In this document: in pieces, positions 52,601 to 62,700 of the stretch | Position numbering within the stretch: position 1 is the first letter of the stretch | Layout: each line of letters opens with the position of its first letter | Source of the DNA: Triops longicaudatus | Lineage: Eukaryota > Arthropoda > Branchiopoda > Notostraca > Triopsidae | Direction: 5' to 3' | Length of the DNA: 64,000 bases | Assembly (NCBI GenBank): GCA_022885665.1 | Contig: JAGQDJ010000003.1 | Span: forward strand, 496,001 to 560,000 | Program-made: the position numbers and the translations under genes | The notes under the pieces: model-generated | What the model was told of the DNA's origin: nothing | What the model saw: the letters and a program-made list of their open reading frames with translations, nothing else | The model's database searches: none

Positions 52601-55600
52601 CATTTTTGTGCTCTATTTTCACAGAACGTGCCGGATATTTCTGTCAGCTGGAGCTGCGTTTATTGCTGCATTGCTTTTCGCGGTTCATCCCATTCATACA
52701 GAAGCTGTAAGTATATTATAGCAATTTTATTACTTCCGAATTTCCTGCGGTATTCCTTAATGTTAAGTGGTGTTTACCGGTTAGCTAGAGTGCATCTGTA
52801 ATATTGCTGCCTGTGACAGTCACCAGGTACTAAGAAAACAGAAGCTTCGCTTTGTCATTGCTTTTACAGCTAGCATGAATTGTGGCCTCATATATGTCAC
52901 TTTGAAAGCCTTTCAAAGCCTTAAGCGTTCCAGGCAGTTTTAGTCACTTTGTACGAAAAGAAAGGCATTTCTGCCCGTTTGTGTAGCTGTTTAGTGTTCA
53001 GGGGTGTTACCCTAACCAATATAACTGATCGATGACCAATATTACGGTAGATATCTAACATTATGTTTGAACGCTTTGTTCTCACTGTAAACAGGGTATG
53101 CATTGTTAAGGGAATTGCTTGTATAATCAGTGGCGCGATCTACCGACACTCACCACATTACAAAATGAGAACCTCATCCACAAGTGAAACTCTTTGACAT
53201 TTTCTCATACAAGTGTACCTTTAGTTAACTTGTATAGTGTCAAAATGTAGATAAAAAAAAGTTTTAGTGAAATTTAGTGGGCAGAAGAGGGGAAAATCGC
53301 GTGACGTACGGAGGCAAAAGTCTCGCCGGACGAACTGTGGTTACTCCGGCCTGGGTGTCGTTGTATTGACGGCGCCGTGGAGAGAAAAAGAACAGGTCAA
53401 TGTACGTGAGTTGCAGCTCGCAGGTTTTGGCAAGTAGACTCCATTTGCGGACAGAAAATGGAAGTCACATATGTTTCCTCTCTTTAAGTTATACTGCATT
53501 TTTCTGGGCACGACTCGAATCAATATGGGTCGCGGGCCCCCCTACGTACACTCGTTTTTATGTCTTTTTCTAACTCTCGTGTCCTTTTTTTATCGATCAA
53601 AAGAACCTTCTGCCTTTGGAATATAGAGACGAATGAGACGTGATATTGTGATAGAGGGAGGGGCCGTAGTAATATTTTGAATAATTTCCCCATCACTTCG
53701 CGCCATTTTTCACCACTCTATGAATTTTGGATATTTTTGTTTAGAAGTTTAGTAAGAAGATTAGAAACTGTTACGTTTCTACGTTAAGAAGACATTGAAT
53801 ATGAAATTAAGCTCTTGGGAGGGTATTAAGGGATTTTGGGGAAATTATACTGTAATGTTTTAGTGTCGTTACTAAAAGCGCGAATGAATTTTTCATTTCC
53901 AAGTTCGTGTAATTAGTCGGTAACGTGTTCCTGAAAAGTAAAATAATGACAAACGAAAAGGATGAGGACGTTACTAATCGAATCATTTCACTTTTTTGTA
54001 ACTTTCTTGAAGAAATGGTTCATTCAATTAAAGTATTAATGCTTGCGCTGTAATTCGAGTTTGTGCACTTTTTTTATCAAAACATGAAGTCCACAGACTT
54101 TACTTTTATTGTAGCAAATTTTCTGTGCAATTGTTTTAGTTTCTCGAAACAGATTGGTGTAAGAGTATTCATTTATTTAAAAAAAAAACACTTACCGAAT
54201 TCTCAAAAATTATCCTTGAGTTGAATCAAATGTATACAGAAAACTCCCAGAGATTTAACTGCATGATTTTAATTAATTGACTTCCAAAGCAAGTATTGGT
54301 GGTATGTAGTTTATTTAGTGTTAACCGTTGTGAAGTAAGTTAAGCTCCTTTCAGGGGAAACGTGTAGTATAACAATGGTTTCGAGTCCAGTGTTACACAA
54401 CTTTTCGGATGGAGGGGAGATCAGAAGTTTGTTAGGCAACGAATGAGGCGAGATTCCTCGGAGGCCTCTGTAAGTGGTAGTCCCATAATTCCGCGTCTTA
54501 TTTGCGATGCTGTGTCGCTGTAGTGTTGTGCAAGTATATACAGCAACGGGGATTCTAACATGCAAATGAGTTTTCTTTTATGTCCAAGTTGGCAGCCCAA
54601 GTTTTGAATATAACTTGGTGAAGGAGCTCCAAGGAGGTATAGGGGGTGGGGTGGGCGAAAAGCAGACTAGGAGCAGGAAAGTTGGCAAGGTGTTGCTAGG
54701 AAATTGTTGTTTTCAGTAGGCAGACAACGTTCCGGAAGAGAAACACGTTCGTGGAAGCCAGAAAAGCGGGAACAAGAGATAAAATCAATGGAGGTTCGTT
54801 AATGAGTTGCAACCAATTCTGTAATTTCCACCCGAAGTTCTTCACACGTTACACAGTCTGCCAGACAAGCGCAGAAAGAGAGGGAAGGATAAAGGAAGGA
54901 AAATGAAGGAGAAAAAACAGCTTGACGAACTTTTGAATCGCAACATCGCCTCAAGTGTTTCTTGTGAAAGCTTACGTAATTGCTTCCACTTTGGAAAGAC
55001 TTTGTTGTGGCGTCGAGCAAAAAAATACTTTAAAACACCGATAAAGCACTGGTAAACTAGTACCATTCACCTAATCACTAGTCGCCATTTACTACTTTAG
55101 TACCGCAACACTTGTATTTATCAGTTATAATAACTAGCTAACGACCGCGAAAAGCACAGGTTATATTTATTATCTCAGCGAAAACACTTTGGAGACTTTG
55201 GAAACCTTGTAAGCTACGCATATAAGTTTCTGTACCAAAAGCTGTCGATATTGCTAACACTGATGATTTGTAACGATTTTTTTTTAAACAATTTCCAAAA
55301 AATCCAAACCGTAACGGGACTTAACTTTTGTATCGCTTATTACCCTTTTAGGTTTCACCCAAAATTTCCTTAAAAAAATTGTGCATTTAAGCCTAGGGAA
55401 CTGAATACAAAAAGACCCAAGTTTGCACATTTTTTCGTACTACATTTGCAAATGATCCGTTTTTCCTATCCTCACAAGACGGCATTTTGCCCTATCCTTG
55501 TAACAGGGCATGATAATCGTATCAATGTCGTGCGCGATACGATACGATACGATACTATCCGAAGGACGCTTGCTTTGCGCCGAGCAGTTTAGATTGGTTT

Positions 55601-58600
55601 AGCAATAATGAATTCCCCACGTAGTGAAATATCACCTTGGCAATGAAGTTTTCCTGATGTGACTTACAAAATTTTGTAATTATCAATGTATACCATAAAT
55701 GTAGTTTTCTTTGTTTTTAACGACTTTAGTATGAATCAATGTATTAAGAGATTTTGTTCTAACCAACTCTATTTTCATAGGTGACTGGAGTTGTGGGTCG
55801 AGCCGAGCTTCTGTCAGCTGCCTTTTCGCTGGCTACTTTCTTAGTCTACGTGAAAAGTGTATCTAAAAACGGGAGCAAAAGCGCTACAGGTAACTTTTTA
55901 CAGAGACTCCTTCGTTGCTTTTCTCAAATTAATATCTTGTATTTCAAAGAATGGCCGACGCTTTCGTTAGTGGTACCATTAGTGGGTGCCGGGATGCTGT
56001 GCAAAGAGCAAGGCATTACGGTAGTGGGTGTATGCTTGGTGTACGATTTGTGCGTGGTCCAGAGAGCCGGTGGGCCGCAGCTTGTTCAACTAGCTTGGAA
56101 TCTGCTCTCCGGGAAAGGGGGCGTGCCCTGCTGGGTCAAAGCCGTATTACCTCGTCTGACAGCACTTGTCGTGACATCTTTAGTGTTGCTCATGGCTCGC
56201 ATGCACGTGATGGGCTCCCAATTGCCTGTGTTTACGAGGTACGGTACAAAAAAACTGCCCAACGCATTTATTTCATTTCATGCCACTTTTTGTTTGTTTG
56301 TTTTTTCGATTTTTTCATCTACAAACGTTTTACTTTTTGCGGTGTGGCTTTTATTACAGGCCAACTTTGTCCTACGCTCAGTGTTTGTTATGGTTATCGA
56401 AAGTTTTGCCCTTGTCACGCGTCAGTTACGAGACGAGTGAAACATTTGCGTTTTGATTGGTCTAACTGGCGAGAAACGCCAATTAATTTGTCTGCTCGCA
56501 AGGGAAACCGAATCGGATGCTGCTATCACTGACGCAGAGAAGGAATAGGAAAGTTTCTTGATTCCTTACTGCAGTGTCGCAGAAAGCTTCTTTTCTGCCC
56601 AGAAAGTGTGGAAGACGGAAAAGTTTATTTCCAAGTCAAGTTTCCCATTAGAACTGATAGATGGATGGAAACTTATTAGCGAGCAGAAAGGAGACGAGAA
56701 TATGAGGATAAAGGCCTTTTCATGAAAGGAATCGGATCCCGACACAAGTTTTCTGGAAGAGACGAACTATATTTCTACGTTCTTTCATTGCCTGGTGTAT
56801 GTGTTTCGCATTTCTGCCGAGGTATTGTAACGTATAGCGCACAGTAATTAGAACTTGTTGCGCAGAGCAAAAAGCAGCAGACAAGTTTTATGGGCGCTAT
56901 TAAACACGAGAAGAGGGCAGGAATGGAAAGTTTGAGCGGGAATCGCACGAAGGCCAAGTTTAGTTGAAGCATGGGCATTCTTTGACGTACAATACGACTG
57001 GGGGCCGAAGAAGCTGGTTCGGCGCTGAGTTTTAAGAGTAGTTAGTATGCCACGAAAGTTCCTTTTGCTTGTAGAACAGAAAAAAATCCAGTTAAAGGGC
57101 GGGAACTCTGATGCTCCGAAATTGCAGTTAAAACAGTTCGCGTTGAAATGGATAGAAACTTAATTACATTATTATGGAGCAGCGTGTTTTTGGATATATT
57201 TTCTCGGCAATTAGGAATTAGACAAAATGGAGCATTGGACGAGGTAGAAAAGAGACGAAAGGGCAAGCAAGTGAGCCACTTGTGTCAATTCCGGAAGCAT
57301 AATGAAATGTCGTTAAAAACTTTCTTATGAGTAATATTTTTCGAATAGTGCGTACTTAAGAAAATTGCGTAATTAGGAGATATTTGAGGAACGAGAAATC
57401 ATCACGACTAATGTAAATTATCTCCATAAAATGTGGCAGTTAGAATTAGTCAGGACTAGAAAAGAAGTCAAAGAAAATTTTTTTGTGGTTTTCAAGAAAC
57501 TGTACCGATTTTTTATAAATTTTCGATGATATTTCTCAAGAGAGGTATACAGTCGCCTTGAAACCTCAAGCTTCGTGTGTTATGAGTTCTTAGAACTGTA
57601 TAACTGCTGAACATTTTCCGGAGATTTAAGCTCAAGTAGTGCAGTAAGCTTGAATATTTCCTTATGTTCGGGTCCTGATCTCTAGAATCCTTGGGGGGAC
57701 AAATTATTTTGTATAAGAAACGTTAAACAGTCTAAATGTTTGTGAAGCCTTTCCATAGTTAATTGGACAGTGTTTAGCTGTAGATACGAAAAAATCGATA
57801 TTAACGTGACTTATGCAGAAGTTACACACTCTGAAGCAATTTGAAGTGAAGATAACAGATAGCCTTTAAAATATGCACATCGGTCTGGTTCCTTTTTGTA
57901 AGCAAAAAGTCTTTTGTTTGAGTCACATTGTCTTGTCTGCTCTTTTTTATCCCAGACGAGCATTGCGCAAATTCGACTTTTTTCCCTCCGGTAATGAAAA
58001 AGAATCTCGTGTCAGTCAATGTATTTTTATTTTATTTATTTTTCTTCTTCTTCTTCTTACCGGTGAAGGGAGCAAATCACTGAAAAGTGAGAGAAGGGGA
58101 AAAGCGAGACCTAATTTACTCGAACTTGGCAATTTAGTATATTTACTAATTCGGTTGTTGAGGGTGAAGAGCTCACTTGACAAGTTTAGAGATACAAACA
58201 AGTCCCATTGCATGCTAATTAGAGTGGAGCTCAAATGAGCACAAAGTTAGATAAGAGGACGTTTCTTCGTTCTTTCTTGCCGTTTTCTCGGCTTGAATTC
58301 AAAAGAACTCCGACCACGACGCTGACAAACTAACCGAGAAACTTAAAATTATTTACTTACCAACAAGGGTAGTTAGGATGAAAAGAAATGTTTTGATTTT
58401 CTATGCCCAAAAGCCTTCCTTTTTGTATATGGAAAATATAATTAGCAGTGCTTTAGCAAATAATCCAGCTAGGTTTTTTCTCCCACCGTTGTACCGTTGC
58501 TTTCGGAGCAGTTTTCTAATCTCGCAGCAATTTCGACGCTTAGAAAAAATATATTTATTATTGTAGCTCGTATTGCTGCCATACAGCTAGATTAAGGCTT

Positions 58601-59747
58601 TTAACTGCAATTAGAGAAACTAAAATTTTCTGGGGGAGGTAGTTAATGTATATTTTGTTGCTTAAGTAATTCTTTTCGCTTGGTAAATAATCATAATATC
58701 ATTAAACTCGAGTCTCTGAAGCACTGCAGAGACGAGCGCTTTTCTCTTGGTAAATAATCAGTGCGCACTGCTGTAACTTTATTTATGTCTGTAATACGCT
58801 CCGGGGGAGATTTCCAAGTTTTGGGCGATAAATCTTTGAAAAATGCGAAAACAACTTTTAAGAAGCTGGTGGCGACAAAGCGAGAATGTAGACAATTTGT
58901 CATCGCTTTTCGTGGGCATACAGCGAGGAAGTTTTCGCCCACTGGAAACAAGAATCGTACTGAATGGTGCCCCCTTAGTTGCGGCCATAATTTAACACAA
59001 TTATGCTCATGCATCTCTGTTCTTGTCTTTGTCGTCTGCGCCCATTTCTGGCATGTTGGACGTGGGCTGGACATGATAGGTTTGACAATCCGGCGTCAGT
59101 GGCGCCATTTCCGGCCCGGCAGCTGACTTACAACTACTTGACGGCGTTGAACAGTTGGCTGCTGCTCTTTCCCTCGTCGCTGTGCTGCGATTGGACCATG
59201 GGAACCGTGCCTTTGGTCGAGACGGTGCTCGACTCGCGGCTGTTGACCGTAATTGCCCTCTATGCGGTTTTGGTGCGGATGGCTTGGCAAGCTTTGGTTC
59301 ATATGGATCATGTTATCATAATGGTATTTTTTGTTTTATTTTTTATTTCTTTATGGAGCGCAGTGTGAGAAAAACCCGGTAATATATTACGGCCTTTAAG
59401 AAGAGTCACAGGAAGCCATTCAGTTTGCTGTGTTTTTGTGGTGGCGTCAAGCGTAGTGTATGGCTCCCTTGTTTCCTTTCTTTAATATAGGCATTGGCGT
59501 GGATGGTCTTGCCGTTCCTGCCAGCGTCGAATTTATTTTTCCCGGTGGGCTTCGTGGTGGCCGAACGCGTGCTCTACATGCCTTCCATGGGCTTTTGCTT
59601 GTTAGTAGCCTACGGATGGTCACGAGCCACCACTCTGAGGTAAGAAGGAGGTTTTAACCTGTAAAGTACAGTTGAAACTCTTGTACTGGTATCTCAATAC
59701 TTCAGCGTCAATCAACTTGTGGTTTAGGGTCAAAATCAGCAACAAAA

Positions 59748-59796
<49 letters not shown>

Positions 59797-62700
59797 GAAA
59801 AATGACAACATCGTAAAATGGGGAAAAAAAGAAAATCAACTCTCCTTCAGAAAAATTCATAGTAATTACAAGAGAGCTCATGGTTAACTGTTGTTTAAAC
59901 GTATAAAACCCCAGAATCTCGCAATAGAAAGTGGCAAATGGAACGCAAGCCTAAGATGGCATGAATGAAAAAGTACCCTGCAGAAGCTAGTATTGAATTA
60001 TTTCTGAAATTCCAGCCTGGGGACATAGAATGTCAAGCTGAAATGCACTGGGATCTTCGAAGCGAAAAGGAACAAGTGAACGTCCAAGTGACAGGGCTAA
60101 GAAATCGATATGAAAATCCGTCTAAATAGCTTAGTACCCGCTCCAGGATTCATTGTCTAGGGACATGTGTGCATGAAAGCTGAGTTCTTTCTTTTCCTTC
60201 GACAAGCGTGTAGCGTGTCAGGGAAACTTCAACACCCCCCTTCCCAAGTTCCCTTTTCGTTTCCGAAGAAAACCAGGGGGGTGGGGCCACCGAAAGGGCA
60301 AAAGAAACCTGACATTATTACAAGAACTTGCCCGGAATTCATTTGAGACCCGGGCGCAAAACAAGAATGAGCGCTTTGCATTATAGAAGCGTTATCGTCG
60401 TTCCGTCGTGGGGGGGAGAGTCCCTGTGTCGTGCCCGAAACTCATTAATCCAGCATGTATCAAGCGAGGTTAAAGTTTCCGTGTTAGCAATGAACTACCG
60501 AGCGGCTTTTGGCAAGTTAATTTCCGTTTCGTTCCATTTCTCATTCCCCCGGTTCGTAAAAGGTTTGTACTGTTTGTCGGACTCGCAGAGACGAATACAA
60601 CAGAGAGAGAGAAAATAAAACAAAAGATCAGCAATACTTTAGAAATATCGCTGAATGGGAAAGTAGACATAAAAGGAATTGAAGCAATATAGGTGTGATT
60701 CGTGAGGCTTTTATTCGCATTACAGAGAAACAATACAAGTGAAAGTTTTTTTTAAAACAAAAAAAAAACTATTTTTGCTCTCGTTTTTCTCATACAGCAG
60801 GTGGAAGAAGCCGTTGTACTTCGGTATGGGTCTCCTGCTTATTATCCTAAGCATGAAAACGTATGTTCGGAACTGGGACTGGGAATCAGAGCAATCCGTT
60901 TTCATGGCTGGTTTAAAAGTAAACCAGCGGAACGCCAAACTTTTTAATAACGTGGGCCACGCGTTGGAGAGCCAAGGCAAATACAAGGAAGCTTTGGAAT
61001 ATTTTCTCCAGGCTGTCAAGTAAGAACCGAAAACGTGCGACTCGCGCTGGATATTATTAATATGTTTTCTTTTCAAATCTGCAGGGTCCAGGAAGATGAT
61101 ATTGGAGCACATATCAACGTTGGAAGGACGTACAATAACTTGGGCAGGATCAAAGAGGCCGAAGAAGCTTATCTCAAAGTATGGAACGAAAAAGAAGCTT
61201 GGCACTTGGACAAAAAGCGGGTTTTAAATTAAAGAAACTTAATTTATTTATTTGTTATGTATTTATTTGATGCCTTGTAGTTTGCTCGTTCGTAACTATT
61301 GTTAAAAGTTTCATTTGTCTGTTTATAATAGTATTTTGATTTGTTTATATTTGAATAGGCAAAGTCCCTGCTACCCAGGGCAAAACCGGGCGAAACGTAC
61401 CAAGCTCGAATTGCTCCCAATCACCTGAACGTGTTCTTGAACTTGGCGAATTTGATTGCGCGCAATGAGACGAGATTAGCCGAGGCAGACGCTTTGTACC
61501 GGCAGGCCATTAGCATGCGGGCGGACTACACCCAAGCGTATATTAACCGGGGCGATGTCCTCATCCGCATGAACCGGAGTAAGGAAGCGCAAGAAGTCTA
61601 CGAAAAAGCCCTCTTTTATGACAGAAATAACCCGGATATTTATTACAACGTGAGTCCTATAGAGCTACGAAGTTGCACCACGAAAGCACCCAAAAAAACG
61701 ACAGGAGGAATTTCTCTCTTCTAGTACAGCTTATAGTTTTTGTTTTCTTCCCCTTTTTGTCATGATAGCTGGGCGTGGTGTTATTGGAACAAGGGAAGCC
61801 GGTGCAAGCGTTAGCGTACTTTGAACGCTCCCTGGAACTCGAGCCGGATCATCAAGCTGCTTTGTTGAATTCCGCCATTCTGTTGCAAGAAATGGCCGCA
61901 GGGGACAAACATAACAAAGTAACGATGATGTTTTAATTGCGTCGTTCATCTTTTTCACTTTTTCTCGTGTTAGGTGAACGAATTGTTTTATTTTCGTTTG
62001 CACTTGCTTACACAGACATCAATACGTTGCTTCAGTTTTTCGCAGTTCGTTGCTCCCACGTGGCTTAAAACCAACACGCTATCGGTGTTGCTAAGCCAGG
62101 TTTTTGTAATATGCAAAAACGAGCCAAGAAAGTCGAACGGACCAGCATTTTCTATATTGCACCATTACTCAGCTCCCTTTCATGAATTTAGCATGTACTT
62201 TGTTGCGATTTTTTATTATTTCTTTTCTGAAGAGTTATTTATGAAGCTTTTGGAGAAATCCGTGTCATTACCAGTTTTTCTTTATTTTATATTTTAGTTA
62301 TTTATGTTTTTTTTCACTGCTTAGAGGAAGTTAGAAAGATTAAAAAAAGTAGAGAGAAAAAGTTATTTCCTCAGACACAAAATTAACGCATTTTTTTAAT
62401 AGGGAAGAATATTATCCGGAAACGAAGCAGAATTGGTGGCCTGGCGTCGTCAGGAAGCGACACGTCGTTTGCGCCGCTTGTTGCAGTTGGATGCCACCAA
62501 CGAACGGGCATTGTTCAATTTGGGCATGCTAGCAATGGATAACGGGGACATTAGCGCCGCAGAGCTGCATTTTAAGGCTGCTGTGGAGTTAAAAGCGAAT
62601 TTTCGCTCGGCGTTGTTCAACTTGGCTTTGCTGTTGTCCGATTCTGGTCGGCCATTGGAAGCTGCGCCGTTCTTGAATCAGCTCGTGCGGAGTCACCCGG

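Larger units (their letters stand above)
37739..52624 (+). other. TMTC3: TMTC3 intron 2 (about 14.9 kb)
   Basis: The donor is GTAAGA and the acceptor TTTTCACAG. No nested gene is visible. The intron holds a probable MITE (41807-42116), a GT microsatellite, a 33-nt T run, a TTATC-type degenerate repeat, two perfect long hairpins (47463 and 50083), a dense GCAGAAAT cluster (49385-49708) and one copy of a 150-bp repeat whose second copy is in intron 3. The segments 40000-40750 and 42480-43860 are more G/C-rich than the rest. Confidence 0.85.
52707..55780 (+). other. TMTC3: TMTC3 intron 3 (3.1 kb)
   Basis: The donor is GTAAGT and the acceptor TTTTCATAG. The intron contains the second copy of a diverged 150-bp repeat (53001-53149) and a short CGATA tandem repeat (55535-55555). 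Otherwise it is unremarkable AT-rich sequence without open frames of interest. Confidence 0.85.

Noticed and set aside
55890..55949. Treating exons 4 and 5 as one uninterrupted exon
   Set aside because: The frame is open, but splicing restores the spacing of the conserved TMTC3 segments and the GT-AG ends are present; retention is kept only as a minor possibility.
55951..56532. 193-codon open frame in another + frame
   Set aside because: It overlaps exon 5 out of frame and runs into intron 5; the TMTC3 frame carries all conserved motifs.
60720..61205. 161-codon open frame on the minus strand
   Set aside because: It is the antisense of TMTC3 exons 8 and 9 and the small intron between them; it has no domain of its own.
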